64,000 nt of DNA from Siderastrea siderea (GCA_964030785.1 OZ034967.1:70796113-70860112); one strand, 5' to 3'. Positions 1 to 11,725 are shown, counted from the stretch's first letter. Translations and numbers: made by a program. The notes: generated by a model not told the origin, from the letters alone.

Positions 1-228
1 AAATATTTATAGAAGTAGATTCTCGTAGGAAACCATCCCACAAACTTCTGAAAAGACTGCATGTTTTATGATTTTCTTCCTGGCCTTGTTTTTCAATCAA
101 TTTTCATAAGGCAAAAGGATTAATATAAAGATCACCATTTAAAGGTGAAAAATTGCAACAAATTTTTAAACACAGTTACAGTGTATAAATTATATCAATA
201 TATCAGTATAATCATGTCATCAACTCAC

Positions 229-423
229 TGTATAACAGTTTTTCTTGAAATGCATACTGAGCCATGAGAACAGATACAGGAGTGGGTCTGGAACAGAAAC
301 AAGTTTCATTATCAACAATACAGTAAATCATTATCATCATCATCAGCATCATCATCCTCGTCCTCCTCCTTATTGTTATACTCATGATTATTATCACCAA
401 CATCATAAATCTAATGCAATAAC

Positions 424-457
<34 letters not shown>

Positions 458-3400
458 GAATCATCGTCATCGCCATCATCATCACCATCATCACTGTTTT
501 TCAAGACGTACTTTGTGATGGCACTAAATACTCCTCTGAAGCAAGCCATCTGTCGAGCCACAAATGCATCAGTGAACAGGACGCCTCTCTCAAGTTGATC
601 AAGCTGCCCATGAATAAGTGTTCCCAATCGTGCCTCAACAACCTTCCAAACAAACACACACACAAAATAGAAAACAGAATGAATTCAGTAGCATCTACCA
701 TTAGTTATCCTTAACAATAATACTTGCATTACTCAGAATCAGGGAATGGTTGTCACAATTTTAAAATTATTTACATTGTACAATGTAAATGTACATGAAC
801 AGCATGAGTCAAGGTGACACCAATTTTCCTTACCCACATTCATGAGTTTCTTGAAATGTGCATTGTAAGAATTAGCGAACATAGTGCGAAGTTAGTTTCA
901 GTTAAAAAAGCGTATCACATTTGCATAACACGTGAAACCTGACCTTCTTTCACGTGTTTTAAACATGTTTGTTACATTGAATCTTGTTTCTGGTTTGCGC
1001 AAATTGGCCAAAATCTGACAGGTCGGACAACGGAGAGCCACAGCTGCAGTGGAGGCAGAATTTGAATTCCTGAGACATTGTTGCAAGCTCTCACTCTTTT
1101 CCCTCCACCACCCCTGCCCCCCGAGAGCTTGCTCACAGGCTAGTGTTGGTCAGGAAGAATTGATTTTACCTTCCATGTGTCATTGTTCATTTACAACAGT
1201 GCATTGTGGTATATAATCCAACATACACTGTAGGCAACAACAACAACAACAACAACAAAAACAGGAACATGCTGAATATTTCAAGGATTGCCAATATTCG
1301 ATATTCAATTTCTGGCAGAAAGAGTGCACTACACGTGCATCTCACATGTCTAGTCTGTCTCTGAGTTTGCCCATCTGGGTGAGAGTAGTCCTGGAAGGAT
1401 TCATTGTTGTTGCTGACATCAACTTGACAGCCAAGCGTAAGTCTTCTTCAGCATACATACCAGTTGTTAGTATTTGCAACATGTGTCTTTGGTTATTGAC
1501 CAGAGATATTAATACTATCAAATGACAATATGACTTGACTCTGCTTACATGTAGGTTGCTAAGGTGTCTGTCAATTTCAACAACAATAGTCCTTCTAAGA
1601 CTACCCTCACCTAGGCAATCACACAAGGCAGTCAATAGTCCAGTTCTGGCCCCTCTCTCTGTCACGCAACGCTCCTCTCTCGCAGAGAGAGGGTCCAGGG
1701 ACAATTGTCTGCACATGCTCCCACTAAACCAATCAGAGCGGATCAGAGCGCAGGATGTTGATTTCACCCAACTGAAAATATATTTGTGGCGAGTGAGGTT
1801 GGCAACACTCGAGTGAGGTTGGCACACTAACTTGGAGGATTGGAATGTCTGTGGCATGTCTGCACTTTCATTAGTTTTATTTATTCGAGAGAGAAAAGGA
1901 ATAGAGTTTTGAAACGAATTTAGGCAAGTTTCGAGGGTAGAATGAAGAAGGCGAGAAAGCTCATTAAATATGCCCGATGCAAATGAGATTGTTTCCCAAC
2001 ACCCGGGCACAACATCTGCCACTTCGCTCAAGGAGTAATTTTCCCCGGAAGTTTTCGACAATATTTTGGTGCATTTAAATTTTCTTTGCCTTACTTTTAG
2101 TTCTGGAAACAACACAGCATGGATGTGAATTTTGCAAGTTTCGAGAGGTGACCGAATAAACTATAGAGAGCTCATTAAATATGCGTGTTCGTCTCCAACG
2201 CCGATGGAAAACACTCTGAAGCCTGTGTTCGATAACCCTTAACGTACCAGGCCCTTCATTACTGATGCAAAGGCACAACAATTACAACTGCATAACGTTC
2301 TGAAAGTTTCATATATATTCTTTAACTAACCTATAAAGAAGCAGTTGGAAGACTGCCAGTTGGTAAAATTCCAAAACATTTAGGTTTTTAGTTACAGCAT
2401 TACAAAAAAGATTGAGAAAAATGTTTTGATCAACAGCAAATACCACAAAATTGGCAGTTAGTCCTCGTAATTACTCAAGCTTTAGCCTTCTCTCGGCTCC
2501 TGTATCCAGTGTTTTTGAATTGACCACAACTCCTCTGTTTCTCAGTACTTCAAGAATTCATGTAATGCTCGCAGCAACTGTTTCTTCTGAAAAAATAATC
2601 TGACCTGCAAGAGGAAAATCGCTCAGTGCAACTAACCAAACATGGAGCAAACACGATCTAATTCGGGAAATATTATTTTCTTTTTGCCAACCGCACAAAA
2701 AAATCGTCCGCCAACGCTTCCCTTCCCTTCTCTGTTGTTTTCTTATTCGTCTTATCTCGTTGTACATGCGCAGTAGTGATTAGTTAGGAAACTAGCTAAA
2801 ATTACAAGCATGCGCAGACAATTGTCCCTGGACCCTCTCTCTGCGAGAGCGGAGCGTTGCGTAACAGAGAGAGGGGCCAGAATTGGACTAGGCAGTCAAC
2901 TGAGGCTCCTGGTTTCAAAGCATTTACTATCATGTAATGTGTGCATACTTATTACATGAATTACCTCTAAAAGGAAGTCAGTTGAAAGTGTAAATGTTTT
3001 GCTCAGCTCTGAAATGACTACTTGCCCAGACTCCTGTAGGGTGTCATTGATCTCCTCGGCAACTTGGTCCAAGTAATTACTATAACCACAAGAAAAGAGT
3101 CAACAAAAGGCTTGGTTAGTGTTAACATATATATACATGTAACTAGCTTTTAGCCTGTGATAAATCAACTGCTATTGAACCAGCAGATACATACAGCTGT
3201 AATCGCACTGAAGGGATATTCTGCAAGATTGAGCAGGATAATTGTTAATTACAGCTGCATGTATCTGCTGGTTAAATGAGCTGTTTGCTGACTGGAGTTC
3301 TCCTAGACTTGTACATGCTTCTACTAATTCTTGAATATCAAAAAAACAAACAAACAAACAGAATGTTTCCACTTCCTTTATAAAATAAACCACACAAAAC

Positions 3401-4789
3401 TTAGCATGCTTAATAGCGTTGTAGAAACACAGCTTTCAACCAATCAGACTGCATTAACTACAGGTCATTTTCTTAACTACAATGAACTATACTTACTTGT
3501 CAATAAGTTCTCCTTGGACTACAATCAAATTCTTGTCATGTTTGACAATATCACTGACTTTGTTCTCAATATGACTGAGATCCACACCGATAATCTAGCA
3601 AGACAAATGTTAGAAATATACATGTACCATCAGCCAATCAGAACACCTGTTCTATCATGCAGGGGAGCAGGGATGGCGCAGTGGTGAGAGCGCTCGCCTC
3701 CCACCAATGTGGCCCGGGTTTGACTCACAGTCCCGGTGTCATATGTGGGTTGAGTTTGTTGTTGGTTCTCGTCCTTGCTCCAAGAGGTTTTTCTCCAGAT
3801 ACTCCGGTTTCCCCTCTCCTAAAAAACCAACACATCCAAATTCCAATTCGATCTTGGAGGTTTCCCCAATTGGCACTCTGTGCTACATACCGTTGACACC
3901 TAAATAAAGTGATTTATTTTTTTTTTATTTTTGCCCATTTTTACAGATTTACTAATGTTTTGAAGTTACATTGTAACCTGCGTAGCAAGAAGGGGCAGGC
4001 ATTCCAATTCTCCCTGTTTTAACAGAAGACTCCTGATTTTAAGTGCTATCTCCCGCTCCTCCAATTTTCTTTATAGCTTGGATTTTTGATAAAATTAAAA
4101 AAAAAATGGAAAGAAAATCTCAATTTGCCTCCAGGGGGCGAAGTGGGGGGTACTCCCTTATCTAGCCTTAACGGGGACGTGTGGCCGCATAGGGTAGATA
4201 AATTGCAGTTGTGTACAAATTGAAAATAATGCAGTGAATTAGTATTATAATGCAGGTCTTTTATAAAAAACAAGAGAAGGGAAACCACAGTTTCTTATTT
4301 TGTTTCAAGTAAAATGCTGAATTCCATAAGTCATTTACAAGTATAAAACACGTCATCGTTTAAGGGATTTTTTCACGTGCGCTGAATATTTAAGCTTAAA
4401 TTACTAAAGGAAGTATATTATAAACACATACTTGTTGCAATTCCACCAAATTAACTCTCCCTATTAAAAGAAGACAGAAAATTGATAGTCAGATGGTGCC
4501 GTAACAGATCTCACCAAATACTTGTGCTTGAAACTAAAAGATGAGAAAGATAAGCTTAAGTATATTTACCGCCATGAACAAAGAGTTCATCTTTGATCTC
4601 TCTTTCAAGCTGTTGTGGAGTTAGATATTCTTTGCCGTCTGTCGTATATATGACCTCAACCAGTCCAAGACCTATCAGTTTCTGAACTATCTCAACGCAG
4701 TTTCTCTCAGATAGCTTGTGAGCTGTGCTACTCAGCTGAGCGCGCTGAAAATCAGCCGCTAAGCGTTTTATTTCTTCCCAATCCGCCAT
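229..4789 (-). CDS. UFL1: E3 UFM1-protein ligase 1, N-terminal exons (partial, continues off left edge)
   Basis: UFL1 is the ligase that transfers the ubiquitin-like protein UFM1 to targets at the ER (ribosome, DDRGK1 and others). Six exons can be placed on the minus strand: 4570-4789, 4432-4460, 3497-3594, 2965-3079, 512-642 and 229-287. All junctions are AG/GT and the phases agree, giving about 217 residues. The protein starts [18 protein letters not shown], and contains [32 protein letters not shown] and [16 protein letters not shown], all close to animal UFL1. The start is the ATG at 4789, matching the family N-terminus. Animal UFL1 is about 790 residues, so roughly a quarter is present and the rest lies left of the window. 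Introns hold a SINE, a Mutator-like element and an ATC microsatellite. BUD13 starts 99 bp away on the other strand. Exon limits come from homology and splice consensus, not transcripts. Confidence 0.93.
412..497. repeat. (ATC)n microsatellite
   Basis: ATC/CAT trinucleotides run with few interruptions through about 412-497, beside the donor of a UFL1 exon (512-642). Poly-isoleucine or poly-methionine reading frames here are artefacts of the repeat. Confidence 0.9.
1365..1615. repeat. Imperfect inverted repeat in a UFL1 intron
   Basis: About 50 bp at 1371-1430 (GAGAGTAGTCCTGGAAGGAT and flanks) recurs in reverse complement at about 1562-1615, with roughly 80% identity by eye and about 130 bp between the arms. 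The right arm ends just before the Mutator-like element at 1636. The long minus-strand reading frame across this area (1342-2115) resembles no protein I recognise and crosses the transposon boundary. Confidence 0.5.
1636..2890. mobile_element. Non-autonomous Mutator-like DNA element, 1,255 bp
   Basis: The ends are inverted repeats of about 80 bp: TAGTCCAGTTCTGGCCCCTC at the left and its near reverse complement at the right, continuing through matching CTCTCGCAGAGAGAGG and GACAATTGTC segments. The 9-bp flank GGCAGTCAA is identical at 1627-1635 and 2891-2899, so both ends are fixed. Long terminal repeats with a 9-bp duplication suggest the Mutator superfamily. No transposase is recognisable. 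Inside, a roughly 52-bp block (GCAAGTTTCGAG to CTCATTAAATATGC) occurs twice, near 1924 and 2127. The element sits in the UFL1 intron between exons 4 and 5. Confidence 0.8.
3177..3276. repeat. Short palindromic element in a UFL1 intron
   Basis: AACCAGCAGATACATACAGC at the left is matched in reverse complement by GCATGTATCTGCTGGTT at the right, with stems of about 26 bp around a roughly 48-bp loop. It looks like a small foldback or MITE remnant. It contains GCAGGATAATTGTTAA, which also occurs near 25,980. Confidence 0.65.
3661..3935 (+). mobile_element. tRNA-derived SINE
   Basis: The head contains an A-box-like TGGCGCAGTGGTGAGAGCG and, about 40 bp later, a B-box-like GGTTTGACTC, as in a tRNA-derived polymerase III promoter. 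A body with GGTTTTTCTCC and CTCCGGTTTCCCC follows, which might correspond to a conserved central domain of eumetazoan SINEs. The end is a T/A-rich tail after AAATAAAGTGATTTA. It lies in a UFL1 intron, antisense to the gene. Confidence 0.7.
4135..4200. repeat. Fragment of a dispersed repeat with a GGGGGGTACTCCC core
   Basis: The GTGGGGGGTACTCCC core followed by AACGGGGACGTG and a GGGTAG end resembles a short motif common in invertebrate genomes. No ends or target duplications can be set, so it is called only as a repeat fragment. Confidence 0.4.
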
Positions 4790-4888
4790 GTTTTGAAATT
4801 TTCCTTCAGCTGATAGCGAGTCTGCAATAATTCAGCAGTTACTGTAACACCATTCTGCGCGCCAAGTTTGCGCATCAGAATTTCCAAC
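4790..4888. promoter_or_regulatory. Bidirectional promoter between UFL1 and BUD13
   Basis: Only 99 bp separate the two divergent start codons, so both genes must share this interval or promoter elements inside their first exons. Both start codons sit in ATGGCGG, which resembles a YY1 site placed over the start. An E2F-like TTGGCGCGC lies on the minus strand near 4857-4866, beside TTTGCGCA. No TATA box is visible, as usual for housekeeping promoters. The factor assignments are inference from motifs only. Confidence 0.65.
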
Positions 4889-7800
4889 ATGGCGGCCATT
4901 TCGAAGCAGGAGTACTTGAAACGTTATTTGTCAAACTCTGAAGGAGAGAAAAAGAAAAAGAGAAAGAAAATCCCGAAAACGGCTTCCAAGCGTCCCACGT
5001 CTATCATTGTAGATGACGATATATCTCTCAAAGACGTTGAAGTGACAGATACTGCGCGAGAAACGAACGAATTCGAAGGAGATGCCGACGAAGCTCCAGC
5101 GGTTTACGAGGACGACGGTGTCACGAAAATCTCGCTTGAAACTTTCAAAAAACGAGAAGAAGATAAGAAGACTAAATGGGCGCCTATCAGCCAAAATATA
5201 CAGGCATCGCCAATAAGAAATGAAGAACAAAAATTGAATTATGATAGTGACAATTCACCACCAAAAATAACAAACAGGCACCGACAGGATACGCCCGATT
5301 TGTCACCACAGCGTGGTGGATTGCGTGACAGTTCTGACCAATCACCACCTAGGAGAAAACAAGGTAGAAGTCCACCATCACGGCAGGGTAGATACAATGG
5401 CAGCCCTGACCGGTCGCCACCAAGGAGGAGACAAGACATAAGTCCACCACGTAGAAGAAGAAGGCATGATTCAGGTGACTCAATTCCAGAGGAAGCGCGT
5501 AGGCAAAGTCCTGACCTATCCCCTCCTAGGCAACATAGTCCAGGCAGATCCACTGTGAGGAGAAATCGAAACGACTCTCCTGACCTTTCCCCTCCTCGGT
5601 CAGGAGAGAATAGAGACTCAGATCAATCACCTCCTAGGAAAAGAACAAATAGTGACTCTGATCAGTCACCTCCAAGAAAGCGAACCAATAGTGATTCAGA
5701 CCAATCACCTCCAAGAAAACAAAACAGATCTGAAAAAGGAACAGCTAGAAGATCAGGGTCTGAGGACAGAACGTCAAGTGGTTAGTATACAGATTAATGT
5801 GAAAAGGGTTTTTTGCTTGGAACTTAACAAATGTAAACCTGTACTTCTGTTACCAGAACCTGGTTTCACTGAGATTGTCTGGTTACTAATGGAGACATTG
5901 TTGCCTAGGTGTTTAGCTCTTTGGGAGATGGTTCAAAACCTATTGTCAGACAGGCTGTGTCCATAGTGCAGACACTGTCCTGTGCATTGTCACTCTCCAC
6001 CTACAATCGGCATGACCAATAATTCTTGGGATATCTTACGAAACTGTGCCCAAGAATACGTGTAATGCCATCATAAAGTAGCACTCGCAATACGTGTAAG
6101 TTTGTTTGTCCAATAATTCCACGCACCTTGAACCCCTTGCCTTTTCCATGTCCAATATTGATGGCAAAACTGTTAAACCCTCTTTCCTGTTCCCACCCTC
6201 CCCTGGTCAACGTTGACAGTGATGGGTAATCGTGAGCAGATGGAGGAGTTGGCACGTGTGTGTAAGGTTTGGTGTTAGCGTCCCAAGATTAATGACCACA
6301 ACTGTGTCTGTATAAATGTTTTGTGGCAGCTTGCAGGGAAAACTAAAAAAACTTGGGATAATGGTATGATGTACTTCTTTGCATCCCAGTCTGATCTTGT
6401 GAATTACTGATTACCTAAACAGTGCTTTCAATAAGCACCGATGGCCGACGAAAAGCGTCGGCTATTTCACTCAGAAAAGTCGGCTACTTTTTGCCCTAAA
6501 TTAAAGTAATTAAAGGAAGATTGTTTCAAACTCCTAGTTGATACAGACGGTTACTCTATTCAGACGAGCTGCCTACTTCAAATTTTATTGAAACCCCTGC
6601 CTAAACCTTACTGAAAAGTGGTTGTTTGTGTTGTGAAATTAGTGACATTTGCTGTCAGAAATTCAAATGTTGTGACAGGTTACCAGACCTCATTCCTTCG
6701 TTTGACATTTAACGTTACAGTGTTGACATACTAGAACCCTATTTTGGGGGAGCAATACTGTACACATACATGTAAGAACGTTGCTATACATTATTTTAAA
6801 TGTCTCTCTCTCTTTTCCATTAATGCCACAATTGATAGGACGGAAAGCTGGTCTTTTAAGTGCTAGTGACTTGAAGAAAGAAAATGAAAGAAAAAGAGCA
6901 CAGGAGGCAGAGATGTTTTCCAAAATGGACCCTTCTATCTCTGGAAAGGGCTCAGAGACTGTATACCGTGATAAGATGGGGAAAAAAAAGGATATCAAAA
7001 TGGAAAGAATCAAGAGACGGGAAGAGGAACGCAAAGAGATGGAAGATAATGAGAAATTTATGGAGTGGGGGAGGGGGTAAGTTTTTCAAGATCTAAAGTT
7101 TGTGTACTTTTTATAGCAAATTAGTCTCTTTGCACAAAAGTATGACTTTTGGATGAGGTGATGCTTCTAGAAAGTACTATATGTTTGAAGAGTTCTGTAC
7201 ATGTACTTATTAGACAAAATTAGAAAAACATCAAGTTGCGGGTTGCTAACTGGACAGTTTGAAGATAAATGAGCGTGAAACAGACAATTTTAGGAGGTTT
7301 AAAGGCAAGATTTTCTGCACAGAATTCAGGAGAGTCACTTGGGACATTCTTGCTTGCAGCCCTTAATTTTTGGGGGTTACCTTATTTCTTGAAGGATGTA
7401 CTTTATGGATACCACTTGTACAACATACTTCATAAATCTTGTGATTAAGAAAAATTAGTCCGAGAGGCTCTTCAAATCTTTGAGTCCATGGATGAGGTCC
7501 TTAAATGTGAAATCTACATTTGTATTGAGCAACACTTCCTAGGCACCACGTGAGTGCTGGAGATGATCTCAGACACAAATAAGTCAATTGGTTTTCCCCT
7601 TAATGTTATGGAGAATGGACTGCCTTCTTACGTAAAGTGAAGGTTAAAGACCCCAACATTGATGTTAACATGAGGAAAATTTCATTAAAAGATGTATATC
7701 CTCTGAATTTTATCATCAGGGTGGTTCAAACTAAACAAAACCAGGAAAAGGTTGCTGATTACCTTCATGAGGTTGATAAGCCACTGGCTCGATACCGTGA

Positions 7801-9441
7801 CGATAAAGATCTTGAAGAGATGTTAAAAGATCAAGAAAGAGAGGATGACCCAATGTTAGCTTACATGAAGCAGAAGAAGAGAAAACAGGACATCAAGGAA
7901 GGAAAGAAAGGTTTGATTTTTTCAGTGGAACATTAATCTTTATACCTCGGGCAAACCTATGGTAAATGCATTCACATTTACAGGTACGCTACATTGAGGT
8001 TAGGTGTGTGACCTCACATTTATTTTGAAATTTAATGTTGTGGGAGAGTGGCTAAGCTTATACACACAGTTAATTTTTACTAGAAATTCTAGAAACAGGC
8101 CAATGTGGGCCCAGTTGGCCATTTAGCCCCTTTTGTTTTACAGAGGAGTGTCCCCAGATATTTGAACTTGCCAGTCAAATTTTGGAAATGATTCGTGAAA
8201 AATTCTTGCAGGCACTGGTGGCTAAGACAGCTAGGCCACTCTAGGGACTTGAATGGGTGAAAAATAAATTGTACAAGGCATCAAAAAACTTCTTGTAAGC
8301 TGCCTATGTGGTAGCTTAAATTTGTAGTGACACCACTCAAGGTTTGTACCGTGTGGCATGATATTTTCACTGGGACCAGATTTTGGTGAATTTTGCGCAT
8401 TTTCTAATAGCCCAATTTCGATATACACTGTATTAAATTTCAGTCTTAAACAATACGCATCATTTCGAGGCTTAGGGGAATAAACCAATGTAAATCCTCA
8501 TATTATTCCCCAAAGCCTCGTAGTGATGTCTGTTGTTTTAAGTTGAATTTTAATTTATCGAAATTGGCCTATTGCCCTGCAAAAATTTGATCCCGCAAAA
8601 ATAAACGCCAGCTAAAAAATTATCCGCGAAAATTTTACTCCACGACTTTCCTGTAAGCTACTGAATTTCATATAAGTTGTCAGAGAAAACAATTTAACAC
8701 CCTCCTTTTTACAATTGCAACATAACGAATAGTGTCTGCGGTCGCTAGGTAAATTTATTAACAACCCTCATAAACGGAGATCACCTCCTGCCAAAGAGCT
8801 TCCTGTTTCTCCCTGCCCAGATGGCACACGAAATCACACCTTTCGGTGGCGTTAAGTTACAATTGACGACTTACGAAATGAGTACAGTAAATAAGTAAAT
8901 TAAAATAACCAATACAATATTACGTGTACATCCCTTGTTGCTATAAAGTTTTTTACGTCAAATTCCCGGATGAAAATTGCCCAAAATCCGCGAAGATTTT
9001 TCCCATAGGTGAAGTCTTATCTCCGAATTTGGCAAAAACTTTGTTCTCGCGAAACAAAGAAAGCAGCAATCCCCGAAATTAAACTCCCGCGAAAATTTCG
9101 TGCCACGCAGTTGTTCATACTAGATGTTGTCGGCATCTCTTAAAGAAAAGAACTTCAGAAGTTGACTGCACCTTGTTGGTGATCTAGACTATAACAGATG
9201 AGTACAGAAAGACTGAGTACATGTATTTGGAGGACTGATTTTTCCTTCCCTCGTTCTCGTTTCAGAAAAACCAGTGTACAAAGGCCCCGACCCTCCCCCT
9301 AACAGGTTCAACATTAGACCAGGGTACCGATGGGATGGTGTCGACCGTTCAAATGGCTTTGAAAGGAAACGATTTGCAATGCTGGCAAACAAGATGGCGA
9401 CGCAGTCACAAGCTTACAAGTGGAGTAGCGAGGACATGTGA
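4889..9441 (+). CDS. BUD13: BUD13 homolog, RES complex splicing factor
   Basis: BUD13 belongs to the RES (retention and splicing) complex of the activated spliceosome. Four exons, 4889-5780, 6839-7076, 7720-7910 and 9266-9441, join in phase to 498 residues. The start is ATG 4889 ([14 protein letters not shown]), matching the family N-terminus; the upstream in-frame TTG is not a credible start. Residues 1-60 are conserved and lysine-rich. Residues 120-300 form an arginine/serine-rich tract with PDLSPPR and DQSPPRK repeats, including three 39-bp near-identical copies. The C-terminal part has the diagnostic [38 protein letters not shown] and terminal [11 protein letters not shown]1 lies head-to-head upstream. 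The last exon is followed by degraded tandem copies of its own end. The first intron contains ordinary noncoding sequence and a short repeat fragment near 6430-6600. Confidence 0.95.
5257..5760 (+). repeat. Degenerate tandem repeats coding the RS-like tract of BUD13
   Basis: The end of BUD13 exon 1 is built from short coding repeats giving variants of D-S-P-D-L-S-P-P-R and S-D-Q-S-P-P-R-K. At about 5611-5730 three consecutive 39-bp copies, each encoding [13 protein letters not shown] or a close variant, differ at only a few positions. This suggests recent slippage. Vertebrate BUD13 has an analogous but differently sized repeat tract, so length variation here is expected. Confidence 0.8.
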
Positions 9442-9965
9442 GAGTTGTGAGTTTTAGAAATGAAATTGAGAGAAACGATTCGCAATTCTGGCAACAAGAT
9501 GGTAACTTAGCCAAAAGCTTGTGGAGTGGAGTAGCGAGGACAATCCAAAATTGTGGGCTTTTTGAACGAAGGCGATTTTTAATGCTGGCCAACAAAATGG
9601 CAACACACTCCCAACCTTACAACTGCTTAACCGTTGTCAAACAGAACTGTGGTTCCGAAAGGAAACGATTTGCAATGTTGGCCAACAAAATGGCAACGCA
9701 ATCACAAACTTGCAAGTCGAATACTTACGACACGTGAGAACTGCGGGTTTTAAATGGATTCGAGAGAAAACGATTTCCAGTGTTAGCCAACAACATGGCA
9801 ACGCAGCCGCAAGTGCACAGGTAGAGCAGCGAGGACGTGTAAGGAATAGTGGGTTTTTACAAGTGGATTTGAGGGAAAACGATCTGCAATGCTGGAAAAC
9901 GAGATCAGCGTGGCAACCCAGTCCGAAAATTACACATCAAATAACGAGGTTTTATGAGATAAACT
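9360..9965 (+). repeat. Tandem copies of the BUD13 stop-codon region in its 3' UTR
   Basis: The final coding segment of BUD13 (from the GAAAGGAAACGATTTGCAAT block at 9361 through the stop at 9439) and the roughly 20 bp after it recur as five decayed copies. The ACGATT anchor falls at about 9369, 9475, 9572, 9665, 9770 and 9878, a period of 93-108 bp. Each copy keeps recognisable versions of AATGCTGGCCAACAAAATGG, the TGGAGTAGCGAGGAC end, or the GTGGGTTTT tail. The copies carry frameshifts and are not an extension of the ORF. They lie before the AATAAA at 10265, so are probably transcribed as 3' UTR. Confidence 0.85.
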
Positions 9966-10264
9966 TTGGGTTTTGACTAATGCAGGTCGTCAAAATTCCA
10001 ACGCAGTCACGACATTTTTTGTTTACGAACTTGTGCAGAGACCTGTGGGGTTGTACAACTTAATTCAAAGTCACCATATTTTGTGTTTGTTCGATTCCAT
10101 TTCATCTTTCCTAGGTCGTGTGATGAAAAGAAAAAAAAATCGGTTCATACGTCTTGTAAAGACAACGCCTGACTTAACGCATATGTGTAAAAACAAGAAG
10201 CCTTTTTCGCGCTTTAGATGACCTACAGTGTATATGTACGTGTAACGTATGTTGTAAAATGTAA

Positions 10265-10270
10265 AATAAA
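10265..10270 (+). terminator. Polyadenylation signal, probable end of BUD13
   Basis: AATAAA lies about 825 bp after the BUD13 stop, preceded by T/A-rich sequence. It is the first strong canonical signal after the 3' tandem repeats. Use of the site is inferred. Confidence 0.5.
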
Positions 10271-10846
10271 GGAACATGTTTAATAACGTTAAGTTCTGTT
10301 CTCTGTGTGCGGAGCTACATTTTGGTTAAAAATGGGATGTATAGGTTTGAAATGTGAAGACTAAAAAAGCTTAGCCCTTCATCTGTAAAAACGTAATAGT
10401 CTTGTTGGAATGGACGAATTTTTAAATCTATAAAGTGCGAAAGTTCTTTTTTGTTTTCAAAGGTAAATAACATGAGTTAAAAATTAAAGTCCAATTTCTG
10501 TGAGACGCAGTACTTGAAATTGTCTTTCCGTACGTGCACAAAGTTGAATGTTTATGCCAGCTTAAAATTCGTTACCATGGTCTTCACATTAGTTTAAGGT
10601 TATTTTTCTATTTACAGACAAAATGAAAGAAAATTTGTACAAACTAAATTAAAATAAAAGTAGTCATCTACAAACTCCAGTTCATTACCTTTTGCCTAAA
10701 TGACAATTGCAACCACTTTTAACCCCACATTTATCAAAGCTGATAGTTTTTAACATTTTTCATCTTTCAGAGGCGGTAGCCTGCGGTGTAGCCGGACGTG
10801 TCACTCAAAACCTACCGGCGGTGTTGGCTGTCTGCGACGCAGGCTA

Positions 10847-11313
10847 AGAGGCGGCGGAGCGTTTTGAAACGTGGCGGGGCTCATTGTACACCAAGCCAAG
10901 CGCATACCCTTACTCAAATTTCCCAAAATTTCCTTTGCGTAGTTCGTCGGCACAAGCGAACCTCTTTGCAATGTTAACAGTGTCCAGTGTGTCCGTAATC
11001 GATTTGTGACAATGCATACCGTAATAAGGCAGTTGTTCAGACGACCCTGCTTCACGGTACTACTTAGGTAGTTCCTGAGTCGTCAGAGGACAGAAAATGT
11101 ACGCTCTGAAGTCGCCGATTCCACAGGTAATGTCAAATACAAACCGCTTCTGTCTAGTTAAGTAGAAAAATCCAGCAATTGATCGGCTTCTCGAACACAG
11201 GCCGGAGTTGTTCACATAAAGTCCTACGACATATTATTTCGCCAAGCTGCGCTAGCGATGTTTTCGGCACTGAAACGTTTGGGGGCTACAGCGCCCTCTG
11301 CTCCGCCGCCTCT
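10847..11313. mobile_element. Possible MITE with GAGGCGGCGGAGC ends
   Basis: GAGGCGGCGGAGC at about 10849 is matched by GCTCCGCCGCCTC at about 11300-11313, enclosing some 460 bp without coding potential. No target duplication is clear, so the ends are tentative. A second small hairpin, CCTGCGACGCAGG, lies just outside the left end. Confidence 0.4.
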
Positions 11314-11472
11314 GTCTCTGCCCAGCGGACGGGTTACGCGCGAGACCTTGGGAACGAGGTTGCGCGCGCACTACCGGTAAATTGAAACTAGTGTGATGTC
11401 ACAGTCGCGCAACCAAGGTATTCTGAGTTTTTTCAACAGAAGATGAAATGCTTTCTTTGAGATACCTGGCGT

Positions 11473-11682
11473 GCGTTTCTCGAAAGCCCCGAAACTTTTC
11501 GGGTCGATTTCGGGCATGATAATTTACACTGTATCTTGTAAACGAAGAAGTTTCTAAGCATGAGACTTTGCTATTAGTTATCTTAAAGACAAGCGAAAAT
11601 GACAGCTTTGTCGAATGAGTGGTTCATCTTTTACGAATGGCTGTTTGGGGCCGAAACCTTTTCGGGGCTTTTGAGAAACGCG
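11473..11682. mobile_element. MITE with GCGTTTCTCGAAAG termini, copy 1
   Basis: The left end GCGTTTCTCGAAAGCCCCGA is matched by TCGGGGCTTTTGAGAAACGC at the right, with GAAACTTTTCGGG repeated just inside. Related ends occur at 20,094-20,331 and 59,753-59,897, so this is a family with three members in the window. Confidence 0.65.
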
Positions 11683-11725
11683 TCCTACTCGACCGAAAGC
11701 TGGACAAAGAATTGAGATATGATAC

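Noticed and set aside
245..663. Overlapping frames with poly-Ile or poly-Met runs on both strands
   Set aside because: They are translations of the ATC microsatellite. The only real coding part here is the UFL1 exon at 512-642.
1342..2115. 257-codon minus-strand frame
   Set aside because: It crosses the left boundary of the Mutator-like element, includes an inverted repeat, and matches no protein family I recognise.
4868..4888. Extended BUD13 N-terminus from an upstream TTG
   Set aside because: The conserved N-terminus begins at the ATG at 4889, and TTG is not a normal start in animals.
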